A stretch of 53,503 nucleotides of DNA, from the NCBI GenBank assembly GCA_019239965.1, contig JAFAZC010000015.1, positions 1-53,503 on the forward strand, given 5' to 3'. The stretch's first letter is position 1, and every line of letters starts with the position of its first letter. The DNA is from Kutzneria sp. (GTDB lineage: Bacteria; Actinomycetota; Actinomycetes; Mycobacteriales; Pseudonocardiaceae). The notes under the pieces were generated by a model. That model was not told the origin of the DNA and did not search any database. It saw only the letters and a list, made by a program, of their open reading frames with translations. The position numbers and the translations under genes were made by a program. Of the stretch, positions 15,866-25,905 are shown in pieces.

Positions 15866-18379
15866 TCAGGTCGTAGCGGCAGGAGGGGCATAGGTTGTGC
15901 TGCGCTGCCGTGCCGGGCGTCCCGCGAGGGCGGCGATCGCCCGCAGTTGCTCGACCGTGCGCGCCGAACCGTGCTCCGAGCCCGCCATCCGGCTGATCGT
16001 CTCCTCCATGAGAGTGCCGCCGAGATCATTGGCACCCCCCATGAGCACCTCAGCCGTCCCGCTGTCGCCGAGTTTGACCCATGAGCACTGCACATTGTCG
16101 ATTCGTCCGTGCAGGGCGAGCCGTGCCATCGCGTGCACCGCCCTGTTGTCACGCCGGGACGGACCGGGGCGGGCGAGGCCAGCGAGGTAAATCGGAGCGT
16201 TGCGATGGATGAAGGGCAGCGCGACGAACTCGGTGAACCCTCCCGTCTCGTCCTGCAGTCGGGCCAGCGTGCGCAGATGCCCGAGCCAGTGGCCTGGGTG
16301 GTCGACGTGGCCGTACATCATGGTCGAGGAGGACCGGATGCCGAGACGGTGTGCGGTGCCGACCACCTCGAGCCACGTCGCCGTCGGCAGCTTGCCTTTG
16401 GTCAGGACCCAGCGCACATCGTCATCAAGGATCTCCGCCGCGGTGCCCGGGATCGTGTCGAGTCCCGCGTCACGCAGGTCCGTCAGCCACTCGAGCACGC
16501 TGACGCCCGCCTTGGCGGCGGCGCTGACGATTTCCATGGGGCTGAAGGCGTGCACGTGCATGCCGGGCACCCTTGACTTGATGGCTCGCACCAGGTCGGC
16601 GTAGAAGGTGACTGGCAGTTTCGGATCGATACCGCCCTGAACGCACACCTCGGTGGCGCCGAGCCGCCATGCCTGCTCGGCTCGGTCGGCCACCTCCCGC
16701 GTGGTCAGCCGGTAGGCGTCAGCGTCGCGCTCACGTTGGGCGAAAGCACAGAACCGGCACCCCACGTAGCAGACGTTCGAGAAGTTGATGTTTCGGTTCA
16801 CCACGTAGGTGACGTCGTCCCCGTTGACGGAGGCACGCACCTGGTCGGCGAGTCCGACGATCGTCTCGAGGGCCTCGCCGTCCGCGGTGAGCAGGGCCAG
16901 CGCGGCATCGGCGTTGGACTCCTCGAGCAGCGCGCCGGGGTTGTCGGCCGCGATACGCAGGCCGTCCATGAGGTCGCCGGAGAACCGACGAACACTCGTG
17001 GTGGTGACGAGACCTCGCAGGGCTTCCCAGTCGCCGTACACGCTGTCGAAGTCGCCTCTGCGATCCGTGCCCCGCCCGGTGCTGTCGATTGTGGTGTACA
17101 GGTCGGTGCGGCCTTCTGACTCCGCGGCGTCGTCCGGTTCCTGCCACTTCAGACCGCTCGGTGCCACCGTCTCGTCCGCGAGTCCGGTTGCGGGTTCGGC
17201 GAGCGCGGCCACGTGCGTGGCCACTCGTACGTCGATCCAGGGCTGGCCGGCGCGAACGAACCGGGGATAGACCGTCAGCCGTTCACGCAGCTGGAAACCC
17301 GCGCGCGCGGTCATTTGGGCGAGGTCGTCGATCTGGGGCCATGGTCGTTCGGGGTTGATGTGGTCGGGGGTCACCGGGGAGACCCCACCCCAGTCGTCGA
17401 TTCCAGCCCGCAGCATCAGGAGGTGCTCGTCACCGACGAGGTTCGGCGGCGCCTGCACGCTGACGCCGGGTCCGAGGAGCAGCCGGGCGACGGCGATCGT
17501 GGCGGCGAGGTCCCGCAGGTCCGCGTCGGGTGTCGCGCGCATCGCCGTGTCCGGCTTCGCGCGGAAGTTCTGCACGATGACTTCCTGGATGTTGCCGTAC
17601 TGGCGGGCATGCTTCCTGATCGCCAGCAGGGACTCCGCGCGCTCCCGGTAGGTCTCGCCGATGCCGATGAGGATGCCGGTGGTGAATGGCACGCCAACCC
17701 GGCCCGAGTCGGTGAGCGTCCTCAGTCGGACGGCCGGCTCCTTGTCCGGGCTGCCGTAGTGGGGTCCACCCGGTTCGCTCCACAGCCGGGTGGCGGTGGT
17801 CTCCAACATCATGCCCATGCTGGGCGCTACCGGCTTGAGGCGCTGTAGTTCCTCCCAGGTGAGCACGCCGGGGTTGAGGTGGGGCAGCAGGCCGGTTTCC
17901 TCGAGAACCGCGATCGCGCAGGAGCGCACATAGTCCAGCGTCGAGGCGTAACCCCGTGCCCGCAGCCACTCCTCGGCGACGGGCCAGCGGTCCTCGGGAC
18001 GATCTCCCAACGTGAACAACGCTTCCTTGCAGCCGGCAGCCGCACCCCGTCTCGCGATGTCCAGCACTTCGTCGCGTTCCAGGAAGGCAGCGGGCAGCCG
18101 GTGCGGCACGGTCGCGAACGTGCAGTAGTGGCAGCGATCCCGGCACAGCCTGGTCAGCGGAATGAACACCTTGCGGCTGTAGGTGACGGTTCCTGGACGG
18201 CCCTCGGCGGTCAGATGGGCGTCGCGGACCCGTGACGCGGCGGCGAGCAACTTGTCGAAGTGCTCACCGCGAGCATGCAGCAGCGTGGCCGCCTCGGCCG
18301 CGTCCAGCGTCGAGCCGTCGCGTGCCCGCCGAACCGCCCGGCGTACCGCTGAATCCCCGGGAAGCGTTTCCGGTGCCAT
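15866..18379 (-). CDS. fbiC: FO synthase, fused CofG/CofH (coenzyme F420 biosynthesis)
   Basis: An 837-residue bifunctional radical SAM enzyme that makes 7,8-didemethyl-8-hydroxy-5-deazariboflavin from tyrosine and the flavin precursor 5-amino-6-ribitylamino-uracil. Two Cx3Cx2C cluster motifs are present: CRDRCHYC in the N-terminal CofG half (about residue 79) and CYVGCRFC in the C-terminal CofH half (about residue 540). The fused form is typical of actinobacteria; archaea use two proteins. It starts at ATG 18379 and has no other F420 gene nearby. Full length and no disruption seen. Confidence 0.97.
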   Translation of the reverse strand: MAPETLPGDSAVRRAVRRARDGSTLDAAEAATLLHARGEHFDKLLAAASRVRDAHLTAEGRPGTVTYSRKVFIPLTRLCRDRCHYCTFATVPHRLPAAFLERDEVLDIARRGAAAGCKEALFTLGDRPEDRWPVAEEWLRARGYASTLDYVRSCAIAVLEETGLLPHLNPGVLTWEELQRLKPVAPSMGMMLETTATRLWSEPGGPHYGSPDKEPAVRLRTLTDSGRVGVPFTTGILIGIGETYRERAESLLAIRKHARQYGNIQEVIVQNFRAKPDTAMRATPDADLRDLAATIAVARLLLGPGVSVQAPPNLVGDEHLLMLRAGIDDWGGVSPVTPDHINPERPWPQIDDLAQMTARAGFQLRERLTVYPRFVRAGQPWIDVRVATHVAALAEPATGLADETVAPSGLKWQEPDDAAESEGRTDLYTTIDSTGRGTDRRGDFDSVYGDWEALRGLVTTTSVRRFSGDLMDGLRIAADNPGALLEESNADAALALLTADGEALETIVGLADQVRASVNGDDVTYVVNRNINFSNVCYVGCRFCAFAQRERDADAYRLTTREVADRAEQAWRLGATEVCVQGGIDPKLPVTFYADLVRAIKSRVPGMHVHAFSPMEIVSAAAKAGVSVLEWLTDLRDAGLDTIPGTAAEILDDDVRWVLTKGKLPTATWLEVVGTAHRLGIRSSSTMMYGHVDHPGHWLGHLRTLARLQDETGGFTEFVALPFIHRNAPIYLAGLARPGPSRRDNRAVHAMARLALHGRIDNVQCSWVKLGDSGTAEVLMGGANDLGGTLMEETISRMAGSEHGSARTVEQLRAIAALAGRPARQRSTTYAPPAATT

Positions 18380-18542
18380 CGCTGGAGCGTAAGCCGCGGC
18401 CAGGCCTGCACCTGTCCGGCGCGCGACGAGACCGTTGTCACAGGGATGGTGGGAATTTTCTGTGGACTCCGGCTGACCTCCGTTGGCGAGTTTCAGACGA
18501 TGCGCTTGGTGACATCGGACGGAAACCGTGGAACCGGTGCGA

Positions 18543-19340
18543 TCACGACGGCCAGTCGAACGTCACGGTGACCGGAGCGTGGTCCGACCAGCGTTCCTGA
18601 TAGGTGGCCGCCCGCTCCACCCTGGCCACCTTGGCCCTGCGAGCGATGTCCTCGGTGGTGACCACGAGGTCGATGCGCCAGCCGCTGTCATTGTCGAACG
18701 CCTTGCCGCGATAGGACCACCAACTGTACGGGCCGGGGCCGTCGGGATGCAGGCCGCGGACGACGTCGACGTATCCCGCCTCGCCGTACACCCTGTCCAG
18801 CCACGAGCGTTCCTGTGGCAGGAAGCCGGCTGACCGCTGGTTCGACTTCCAGTTCTTCAAGTCGACCTCGCGGTGGGCGATGTTCCAGTCGCCACAGACC
18901 ACCACGTCACGCCCGCCCGCGGACTCGCGCAGTCTGATCAGATGGTCGAGGAACTCCTCGAGGAACCGGTATTTCTCGTCCTGACGCGGAGTGTCCGTCT
19001 CGCCGCTGGGCAGGTAGAGGCTGGCGACGACAAGCCCGGGGAACTCGCACTCGAGGTACCGGCCGCTGCGGTCGAACTCCTTGGAGCCGAAACCGATCCG
19101 CACCGCTTCCGGTGCTGTACGGGACAGCAGGGCGACACCGGCGCGTCCCTTGGTCTCCGACTCGGCGAGCGCCATGTGCCAGCCGTTCGGCTCGGTCAGT
19201 TCAGTTGGTACCTGTCCGGGCTCGGCCCTTGTCTCCTGTAGACAGACGATGTCGGCATCGGTCGTGTCCAGCCACTGGACGAGGCCCTTCTTGGCGGCAG
19301 CACGAAGGCCGTTGACGTTCACGGTGGAAATGGTCAGCAC
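18543..19340 (-). CDS. xth: exodeoxyribonuclease III
   Basis: A 265-residue Mg-dependent AP endonuclease/3'-5' exonuclease of the EEP fold, acting in base excision repair. Family residues are seen in [18 protein letters not shown] (metal-binding Glu), VCGDWNIAH (Asp and Asn) and [11 protein letters not shown] (the catalytic Asp-His pair). GTG 19340 is the preferred start because it gives the usual [11 protein letters not shown]-terminus; an in-frame ATG ten codons earlier would add a poor extension. Confidence 0.95.
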   Translation of the reverse strand: MLTISTVNVNGLRAAAKKGLVQWLDTTDADIVCLQETRAEPGQVPTELTEPNGWHMALAESETKGRAGVALLSRTAPEAVRIGFGSKEFDRSGRYLECEFPGLVVASLYLPSGETDTPRQDEKYRFLEEFLDHLIRLRESAGGRDVVVCGDWNIAHREVDLKNWKSNQRSAGFLPQERSWLDRVYGEAGYVDVVRGLHPDGPGPYSWWSYRGKAFDNDSGWRIDLVVTTEDIARRAKVARVERAATYQERWSDHAPVTVTFDWPS

Positions 19341-19410
19341 CTGGCACAGGGTAACCACCCAGAACGTCAACGGCCTCGCGGCTGTTGTTCATCGTCCCGT
19401 CGTGGGCAGG

Positions 19411-20193
19411 CTACGTGAGAGCGGGCTGGACAAGCCTGGCCATCGCGGCGTGCCCGTCACGGTTGGGGTGGTAGGACTCGCCGATCGGGTTGGACAGGCC
19501 GTTGATCCACTCTGGGTTGTCGCAGACCGCGTGGCCGGTGAACGCCGAGCGGACATCGAGGAACGCGAAGCCGTGGGCGCTCGCCCGGCCTTTGATGGTG
19601 TCGTCGAGGAGATCAGCACCGGAGTTGAGCTGTGCCTGTTCCTGCGGGCTGATTCTGGCCAGCACGTTGCACTCCTGCCCGTTGAACAGTCTCGGGTAGC
19701 CGACGACAACGACCTTGGCGTTGGGTGAACGGTTGTGGATCTGGGTGTACACCGCGTCCAGGCTGCCGGGCAGCGTGGTGCGAATCTTGTTCTCCGCGTC
19801 GTTGATGTCGCCGGTGCAGTCCTTGAAGGGCAGTGCGCACTGCTTGATGACGTCGGCGAACCCGATGTCGTTGCCACCGATCTCGACGGTGACGTACTTG
19901 GTGTCCGCGGTGAGCGCGCCAACCTGGTTGTTGAGCACATCCTGAGTTTTCGCGCCGCTGCACGCCTGGAAGCTGAGCGTCGCCCCGATCCTGGGCGCCA
20001 CCAGTGACGCATAGGCGTAGGCCGACCGCTGGCAGTTCGCGTCGATGTATTCCCTCGTGCCGGTCCCAGAGGCGTAGGAGTCTCCCAACGCGACGTATCC
20101 CGGCTGGGCGGCCTGCGCGGTGCCGGCCAGGACCGTGCCGGCACAAGCCGCTAGGGCTAACAGGGTTGTGAGCAACTTGGATGTTCTCGACAT
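19411..20193 (-). CDS. secreted SGNH/GDSL hydrolase (esterase/lipase)
   Basis: A 260-residue exported hydrolase. ATG 20193 follows AAGGAGGAG, and the signal peptide ends at AQA-A. The four SGNH blocks are present: GDSYASG with the nucleophilic Ser, the Gly of the oxyanion region (ACSGAKTQD), GGNDIGF with the Asn, and SYHPNRDGH with the catalytic Asp/His region. Paired cysteines (NCQRS, ACSG, CALPFKDC, ECNV, VCDN) suggest three disulfides, as in the Streptomyces esterase/lipase group. Substrate unknown. Confidence 0.93.
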   Translation of the reverse strand: MSRTSKLLTTLLALAACAGTVLAGTAQAAQPGYVALGDSYASGTGTREYIDANCQRSAYAYASLVAPRIGATLSFQACSGAKTQDVLNNQVGALTADTKYVTVEIGGNDIGFADVIKQCALPFKDCTGDINDAENKIRTTLPGSLDAVYTQIHNRSPNAKVVVVGYPRLFNGQECNVLARISPQEQAQLNSGADLLDDTIKGRASAHGFAFLDVRSAFTGHAVCDNPEWINGLSNPIGESYHPNRDGHAAMARLVQPALT

Positions 20194-20375
20194 GCTGGCT
20201 CCTCCTTGATCCCTAGCGGGACCGTAGCGTGGAAGACCGGCATTCAGTCGCTCACGTATCAAGGAGTGACAAGAATCTTTTTCACCTGTGAACGCTGGTC
20301 ATGGCTGTTCGCCCATGGCGGTTCGGTCGAGGAGGCAACCGGGCGCTGGCGGTCACCTCCTCGGCCGTAACCGGC

Positions 20376-21599
20376 TCAGGCCGAGGCCATGTGCTTGCGC
20401 AGGTTCTCGTCAAGGGTGCCGAGGAAGTCCTCGGTGGTCTGCCATTGTTGGTCGGGTCCGATCAACAGGGCGAGGTCCTTGGTCATGCTGCCGCCCTCCA
20501 CGGTCGAGACGACAACCCGCTCGAGGCTCTCGGCGAAGCCGCTGACCACCGGGGCACCGTCCAGCTTGCCGCGGTGCTTGAGGCCGCCGGTCCAGGCGTA
20601 GATGGAGGCGATCGGATTGGTCGAGGTTGGCTTTCCCTGCTGGTGCTGGCGGAAGTGCCTCGTCACCGTGCCGTGTGCGGCCTCGGCCTCGACGGTGCGG
20701 CCGTCCGGGGTCATCAGGACGGAGGTCATCAGGCCGAGCGATCCGAAGCCCTGCGCCACCGTGTCGGACTGCACGTCGCCGTCGTAGTTCTTGCAGGCCC
20801 ACACGTAGCCGCCCTCCCACTTCAGCGCCGCGGCGACCATGTCGTCGATCAGCCGGTGCTCGTAGGTCAGGCCCTGCTCCTTGAACGCGGTCTCGAATTC
20901 GGTCTCGAAGATCTCCTGGAACACGTCCTTGAACATGCCGTCATATGCCTTGAGGATCGTGTTCTTGGTCGACATGTACACCGGGTAGCCGCGTTGCAGG
21001 CCGTAGGACAGCGACGCGCGCGCGAAGTCCTCGATGGACTTGCGGAAGTTGTACATGCCCATGGCGACACCGCCGCCCTCGGGGAACTGGGCGACCTCGA
21101 GCTCCATCGGCTCACCGCCGTCTGCCGGGGTGTAGCTGATGGTCACGGTGCCGGGGCCGGGGATCTTGAAGTCGCTCGCCTTGTACTGGTCGCCGTGCGC
21201 GTGGCGGCCGATGATGATCGGCTTGGTCCAGCCGGGCACCAGTCGCGGAACGTTCGAGATGATGATCGGCTCGCGGAAGACGACGCCGCCGAGAATGTTA
21301 CGGATCGTCCCATTCGGGCTGCGCCACATCTTCTTGAGGCCGAACTCCTCGACGCGTGCCTCGTCCGGCGTGATGGTCGCGCACTTCACGCCGACACCGT
21401 GCCGCTTGATGGCGTTGGCCGCGTCAACGGTCACCTGGTCGTCGGTGGCGTCCCGGTGCTCGATGCCCAGGTCGTAGTACTCGAGATTCACATCGAGGTA
21501 CGGGTGGATCAGCCTGTCCTTGATGAACTGCCAGATGATGCGGGTCATCTCGTCGCCGTCGAGCTCGACGATGGTTCCTTCGACCTTGATCTTGCCCAT
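20376..21599 (-). CDS. icd: NADP-dependent isocitrate dehydrogenase (dimeric, eukaryote-like type)
   Basis: A 407-residue TCA-cycle enzyme oxidising isocitrate to 2-oxoglutarate. The N-terminal [20 protein letters not shown], the substrate-binding [12 protein letters not shown] and the late segment [23 protein letters not shown] are those of the homodimeric class shared with eukaryotes rather than the E. coli type or the monomeric type. ATG 21599 is clear. Tandem and inverted repeats lie just upstream of the gene (see 21625-21652). Confidence 0.96.
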   Translation of the reverse strand: MGKIKVEGTIVELDGDEMTRIIWQFIKDRLIHPYLDVNLEYYDLGIEHRDATDDQVTVDAANAIKRHGVGVKCATITPDEARVEEFGLKKMWRSPNGTIRNILGGVVFREPIIISNVPRLVPGWTKPIIIGRHAHGDQYKASDFKIPGPGTVTISYTPADGGEPMELEVAQFPEGGGVAMGMYNFRKSIEDFARASLSYGLQRGYPVYMSTKNTILKAYDGMFKDVFQEIFETEFETAFKEQGLTYEHRLIDDMVAAALKWEGGYVWACKNYDGDVQSDTVAQGFGSLGLMTSVLMTPDGRTVEAEAAHGTVTRHFRQHQQGKPTSTNPIASIYAWTGGLKHRGKLDGAPVVSGFAESLERVVVSTVEGGSMTKDLALLIGPDQQWQTTEDFLGTLDENLRKHMASA

Positions 21600-21624
21600 G
21601 TGGCGGGCGCTCCTCTCACGACAC

Positions 21625-21652
21625 GTACAAGCGGTACAAGCGTACTGCTTGT
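21625..21652. promoter_or_regulatory. direct and inverted repeats upstream of icd
   Basis: GTACAAGCG occurs twice in immediate tandem (21625-21633 and 21634-21642). The second copy is part of an inverted repeat ACAAGC-5-GCTTGT (21636-21652). The block is 26-53 bases before the icd start, where an operator would act. The regulator is unknown. Confidence 0.4.
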
Positions 21653-21755
21653 GGGTGACGGCTGACGCCGGTGGTGGCCAACGCCACCAGTACGCTGCCT
21701 GGCCGGGCGCGCTCGATCATGGCTTGGCAAATTAATCATGGTTTGGGGGAACGTG

Positions 21756-22592
21756 ATGTCCACCGGTCCGACGCACGCGATGAGCGGGCTGCTCGTCTGG
21801 GGAGGGGTGTCGGTCGCCGCTCTCGGTGAAGCGCTGCCGATGACACCGCAGACCTGGATCGTCGGTGCGGTGCTGTGCAGCGGTGCCGCGCTGCTGCCCG
21901 ACCTTGACCACCCGGAGGCCACGGTCGCGCACACGTTCGGGCCGCTCACGCACGGGCTCTCCAAGGCGATCCACTGGTTCAGCCATCTCGTCTACCGCGC
22001 CACCCGCACCCGGAAGGATGCCAACCGCCACGGTGGACACCGGGGCGTGACCCACACGCTGGTGTTCGCCGTGCTGGCTGGCCTCGGCACGATGGGCGTG
22101 GTGCAGTGGGGCCACAAGGCGGCGCTGATTCCGCTGCTGTTCTTGTTCTGTGCGTTGGCGGTGCGGGGACTGCTGCACGATTGGACACCGAAAGGGCACG
22201 CCCTGGGGGTCACCGCGCTGTCCCTCGGGCTCACCGTGCTCTGTTGGCACTGGATCGAGGCCGGTCCGCCAGAACAGGCCAGGTGGTGTGCCGCGGCGGT
22301 GTCGATGGGATGCCTCGCACACTGCCTCGGTGACGCCATCACCGAACAGGGCTGTCCGATTCTCTGGCCGGTCCCGTTCTCCTACCAAACGTGGTATCCG
22401 GTCGCGCCGCCGAAGGTGATGAGAATGCGTACCGGTGGCAAGGTCGAACTAGGATTGCTGCTCCCCGTGCTCACCGTTGCCGGCGTGTGGATGTCGGTGG
22501 TGTCCCTGCAGCGAACCGGTCTCGCGCCGTGGATTTCTTATGACCTGCTGACGCTGCACCACATTCCGCCCGGCCTGGCCAGCGGGCGGTGA
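21756..22592 (+). CDS. YdjM/DUF457-like membrane-bound metal-dependent hydrolase
   Basis: A 278-residue polytopic membrane protein. The metal-ligand pattern of the family is visible: THAMSGLLVWGG near the N-terminus, LLPDLDHPEA, HRGVTHTLVF and HCLGDAITEQGCPILWPV. ATG 21756 is preceded by GGGGGA; earlier starts add only six residues. Homologs are found across bacteria and one E. coli member (YdjM) is SOS-regulated, but the reaction is not established. It is divergent from icd. Confidence 0.85.
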   Translation: MSTGPTHAMSGLLVWGGVSVAALGEALPMTPQTWIVGAVLCSGAALLPDLDHPEATVAHTFGPLTHGLSKAIHWFSHLVYRATRTRKDANRHGGHRGVTHTLVFAVLAGLGTMGVVQWGHKAALIPLLFLFCALAVRGLLHDWTPKGHALGVTALSLGLTVLCWHWIEAGPPEQARWCAAAVSMGCLAHCLGDAITEQGCPILWPVPFSYQTWYPVAPPKVMRMRTGGKVELGLLLPVLTVAGVWMSVVSLQRTGLAPWISYDLLTLHHIPPGLASGR

Positions 22593-22628
22593 ACCTGTCG
22601 TGTGCCACTCGGTCAGTAGAATGACGAC

Positions 22629-22958
22629 GTGACCACCGCCAGTGCCGAGTCAGCGAGAGGGCTGGATCACCCGTCGCGCGATGCCATCCGCGTCGAGGCG
22701 GTGCTGCAGGCCCTCGCCGATCCGATCCGCCTGCGTATTGTCAGGGAGATCGCTGATCGCGGAGAGCTCGCCTGCGGAGTGCTCGATCTCCCGGTCACCA
22801 AGTCGACCTGTACCCATCACTATCGGGTGCTGAGGGAATCCGGTGTGATCCGCCAGCGATGCGTCGGCACGTCACGGCTCAACACGTTGCGCAAGGACGA
22901 CCTCGATGCGCTGTTCCCCGGACTGCTCGATGGGGTGCTCGCCGCACGACGCGACTAG
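22629..22958 (+). CDS. ArsR-family transcriptional regulator
   Basis: A 109-residue winged-helix repressor starting at GTG 22629. The pattern AVLQALADPIRLRIVREIA, then LPVTKSTCTHHYRVLRESGVI for the recognition helix, is typical. The two cysteines ACGVLDLP and KSTCTHH lie around the position of the ArsR metal site, but the classic ELCVCDL motif is absent, so metal sensing is not assured. DUF488 follows 86 bases downstream. Confidence 0.9.
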   Translation: MTTASAESARGLDHPSRDAIRVEAVLQALADPIRLRIVREIADRGELACGVLDLPVTKSTCTHHYRVLRESGVIRQRCVGTSRLNTLRKDDLDALFPGLLDGVLAARRD

Positions 22959-23044
22959 CGAGGCCGGCCAGTCCTGCCCGGCGCGGCCAGACTGCACACG
23001 GACCCGTCGTGGGCGACAATCGACGGTGTTGGAGGGAGTCCGCC

Positions 23045-23410
23045 GTGGCCAAGTCGACCGTCACTGTAGGACGGGTGTACGACGAACCAGCGGACGACGG
23101 TGGGGTGCGCGTTCTGGTGGATCGGATCTGGCCGCGGGGACTGAGTAAGCGGTCCGCACTCCTGGACGACTGGGTCAGGACCGTGGCCCCGTCCACCGAA
23201 CTGCGCCGGTGGTACGGACATGACCCGGACAGGTTCACGGAGTTCCGGTCCCGCTATCTTCGTGAGTTGGCCGAGCCAGAACGCCGGGACGCCGTGGACA
23301 AGCTCCGGGACCGGGCCACGAGAGAGCCGCTGATCCTGCTCACCGCGACCAGAGATGTGGCGCACAGCCACGCTGTTGTCCTCGCTGAGCTGCTCGGCAA
23401 GAGAACGTGA
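23045..23410 (+). CDS. DUF488 (YeaO-like) protein
   Basis: A 121-residue soluble protein starting at GTG 23045 with GGAGGGAG upstream. The motifs VLVDRIWPRGLSK, WYGHDPDRFTEFRSRY and LILLTATRDVAHSHA define the YeaO-like branch of DUF488. Function is unknown; the family is often found near redox or metal-related regulators, here an ArsR gene. Confidence 0.9.
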   Translation: MAKSTVTVGRVYDEPADDGGVRVLVDRIWPRGLSKRSALLDDWVRTVAPSTELRRWYGHDPDRFTEFRSRYLRELAEPERRDAVDKLRDRATREPLILLTATRDVAHSHAVVLAELLGKRT

Positions 23411-23440
23411 GGAGGCCGGGGTGCCATGGACCGGTGCGGC

Positions 23441-24127
23441 TCACCACAGCATCGCCCGGGACGGCGCGTCCGAGGACACTCCACGCACCAGCTGGACGGG
23501 TGCGTAGAGAGTGGTGCCGCACCCAGTGACGTGAGCCCAATAGCGGTCACCGTAGGACCAGTGCCACCACTCAGTGGGATAGTTGATCATGCCGACGGCG
23601 CTGAGCGCCGTGACGAGAACTCTTCTGTTTCGACGGGCACGGGCCGGGATGGCGCGTGCCGCGGTGAAACACGTGTTGTCGCTGGCTTCCGGGCTCGCGT
23701 TGACGGCGGTCCCCATGTCCAGTTCGACTCCGTCCGACGTGCAGAGAGTCAAATCAACGGTTCCGCCCGTACTGTGGGGCGCGACCTGCGGCGGCGAGAC
23801 GTACTTGCTCGCCTCGGCGTGCAGCCGGTCGGCCGACCACCGGGGATGGAGCGCGCGGAGTTCGTCCTGGTAGGCCTCAAAGTAGGAGCGTTGCAGATCG
23901 AGCGGACGGTATGCCTCGACGATCAGCAGCCGCAGTCCTTCTGGCAGCGCCGACTGGGCGTCAAGCAGCCGTAACAGCACGTGCCGGCGCACCATCGCGA
24001 ACGCCCCGCTGTCGTCAGCGAGGCGGTCGTCCAGCCGGAGTTCTGGCACCGTGCGTAAGTCGACGAGCCCATCGCCGTTGTCCGCGACGCGGATGTCGGC
24101 GATCCGGGGATCAGACAGCAGGATCAC
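23441..24127 (-). CDS. VanX-like D-alanyl-D-alanine dipeptidase (M15D)
   Basis: A 228-residue zinc peptidase. The M15 signature HSTGGTVD supplies zinc ligands His118 and Asp125. EWWHW supplies the catalytic Glu186 and the third ligand His189. EAYRPLDLQ is the conserved Arg segment. The start is GTG 24127 (GAGGAG six bases upstream); an ATG 18 codons earlier lacks a site. No VanH or VanA lies beside it, so it more likely recycles cell-wall dipeptides than gives glycopeptide resistance. No signal peptide is visible, so it is probably cytoplasmic. Confidence 0.9.
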   Translation of the reverse strand: MILLSDPRIADIRVADNGDGLVDLRTVPELRLDDRLADDSGAFAMVRRHVLLRLLDAQSALPEGLRLLIVEAYRPLDLQRSYFEAYQDELRALHPRWSADRLHAEASKYVSPPQVAPHSTGGTVDLTLCTSDGVELDMGTAVNASPEASDNTCFTAARAIPARARRNRRVLVTALSAVGMINYPTEWWHWSYGDRYWAHVTGCGTTLYAPVQLVRGVSSDAPSRAMLW

Positions 24128-24287
24128 GGGTTTCTCCTCGGTTCGCGAGGAGACGGTTCCTGTCCGTGCCTCGCCGTTCACCGAGGTTAGGGATGGTTTG
24201 TGCCGACAGCGTGACGGCTCCTCGACAGTTCAGCGCGGCAATGGCCGTAACCCGATCGCGGCAGAAAAGCAGTTGCGTCCAGCCGTA

Positions 24288-25100
24288 GTGTTGACAGACG
24301 TGCGTGCGCTGATCGGCTGTTACCTCCGCATCGCACTCGCCGGGTTTCACCGATACGCCACGTATCGGCAGGCCACTGTCGCCGGAGCGGCCACCAACAT
24401 CGTGTTCGGACTGATCAGGGTCGGTATCCTCGCCGCTGTCTACACGGCACAGGGTGGCGGTTCCGTCGGCGGCTACGACCTCACCACGACAGTGACCTAC
24501 GTATGGCTCGGCCAGGGGCTGCTCAGCATCGTGGAGTTCTGGGGAGGGACGGAGCTGACCAATCGGATCAGAACCGGTGCCGTGGTCGTCGACCTGTCCC
24601 GGCCGTGGAACCCGCAGGCCGCACTGCTCGCCGAGGACACCGGCAGGGCGGGTTTCGCGGCGTTGGCCCGCCTGGTGCCGCCGGTGCTGTTCGGGATGGT
24701 GGTGTTCCCGTTCCGCTGGCCGGACAATCCGTGGGTGCCCGTGCTGTTCCTGGTGAGCGCGCTGCTGGCGATGGTGGTCAGCTTCGGTGCCAGGTTCCTG
24801 CTCAGCCTAACCGCGTTCTGGCTGCTCGATTCCCGCGGTGTCCTCGGGGTGTACCAGGTGGTCAGTTCCACCCTTGCCGGCCTGGAGATCCCGCTGGGTT
24901 ACTTTCCCGGATGGGCAAGGACAGCGTTGTGGTTCACGCCTTTCCCGGCCATGCTGCAGTCTCCGATCGACGTGTTCGTCCAGCACGGATCGGCGGTGGC
25001 CTTGCTCGTCCATCAGGTAGTGTGGGCGGTACTGCTGCTGTCTCTCGGCCAGCTGCTGCTGCGTTCCGCGGTGCGCAAAGTGGTGGTCCAGGGTGGCTGA
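24288..25100 (+). CDS. ABC-2 family exporter permease (PF06182-like), subunit 1
   Basis: A roughly 270-residue protein with six hydrophobic segments. The N-terminal YLRIALAGFHRYATYRQATVAG and the segment RIRTGAVVVDLSRPWNP are typical of the ABC2_membrane_6 family. The start is uncertain: GTG 24288 or GTG 24300 both fit. The stop overlaps the start of the second permease by eight bases. With the two genes that follow it forms a complete heterodimeric exporter. Substrate unknown; relatives occur near envelope or antibiotic functions. Confidence 0.88.
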   Translation: MLTDVRALIGCYLRIALAGFHRYATYRQATVAGAATNIVFGLIRVGILAAVYTAQGGGSVGGYDLTTTVTYVWLGQGLLSIVEFWGGTELTNRIRTGAVVVDLSRPWNPQAALLAEDTGRAGFAALARLVPPVLFGMVVFPFRWPDNPWVPVLFLVSALLAMVVSFGARFLLSLTAFWLLDSRGVLGVYQVVSSTLAGLEIPLGYFPGWARTALWFTPFPAMLQSPIDVFVQHGSAVALLVHQVVWAVLLLSLGQLLLRSAVRKVVVQGG

Positions 25101-25905
25101 CGCGGTGACGAGCTTCGGTACCTATCGACACCTTGTCGCGGCACAGGTTCGTGGCCAGCTCAGCTATCGGTCCTCGTTCGTGCTCAACTGTTTCGGCCAG
25201 ATGTTGGCTCAATGCACCGACCTCGTCGTGATCCTGGTGCTGTTCAGCAGGGTCGCCAGCCTCGGCGGGTTCGGTGTCCGGGACGTGCTGCTGATCTATT
25301 CGCTCGCGGGCCTCTCGTTCGGGCTCGCGGACCTCGTCGTCGGCAGTATCGACCAGCTTCCGACCTTTATCAGAACGGGGGAGTTCGACGTGGTACTGCT
25401 CCGCCCGCTGGGAACCCTCGCACAGCTCGCCGCGTCCGACTTCCAACTGCGCAGGCTGGGAAGGGTGATCACCGCGCTAGGCGTCCTCGGCTATGTTCTG
25501 TCCACTTCGGACCTCGACTGGACGGTCGCGCGGGTGGCACTGTTGGTGGTCACACCGCTGGCCGGGATGGTGATTTTCAGTTCGATTTTCGTCGCCGCGA
25601 GCTCGGTGTGCTTCTGGTTCATCGACTCACGCGAGCTGGCCAACACGGTGACCTACGGTGGCAGCTACTTCACTTCGTATCCGATCACGGTGTTCACGGG
25701 ATGGCTTCGGACGTTCCTGGCGTACGTGGTGCCGGGTGCGTTCGTCGCCTACTATCCGGCACTCGTCCTCATCGGCAGGGCAGATCCACTCGGCGCCCCG
25801 ACATGGCTGTGTTCAGTGAGTCCGGTCGTTGCCTTGCTGTCAGCCCTTGGGGCAGCGACGGTGTGGCGGCGCGCGGTCCGCCACTACCGGGGGACCGGGT
25901 CATGA
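25093..25905 (+). CDS. ABC-2 family exporter permease (PF06182-like), subunit 2
   Basis: A 270-residue membrane protein starting at GTG 25093 inside the end of the first permease. Six hydrophobic segments, the block FIRTGEFDVVLLRPLGTLAQ and the late segment FTGWLRTFLAYVVPGAFVAYYPA match the second member of this permease pair. Its TGA overlaps the ATG of the ATPase gene (ATGA), so the three are coupled. Confidence 0.9.
   Translation: MADAVTSFGTYRHLVAAQVRGQLSYRSSFVLNCFGQMLAQCTDLVVILVLFSRVASLGGFGVRDVLLIYSLAGLSFGLADLVVGSIDQLPTFIRTGEFDVVLLRPLGTLAQLAASDFQLRRLGRVITALGVLGYVLSTSDLDWTVARVALLVVTPLAGMVIFSSIFVAASSVCFWFIDSRELANTVTYGGSYFTSYPITVFTGWLRTFLAYVVPGAFVAYYPALVLIGRADPLGAPTWLCSVSPVVALLSALGAATVWRRAVRHYRGTGS

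Noticed and set aside
20301..21665. 454-codon open frame on the plus strand
   Set aside because: It is antisense to the intact icd gene; the translation is His/Val/Leu/Asp-rich shadow sequence.
23441..24127. Glycopeptide resistance gene vanX
   Set aside because: The M15D motifs are present, but no vanH or vanA partner is adjacent, so a general dipeptidase is the safer call.
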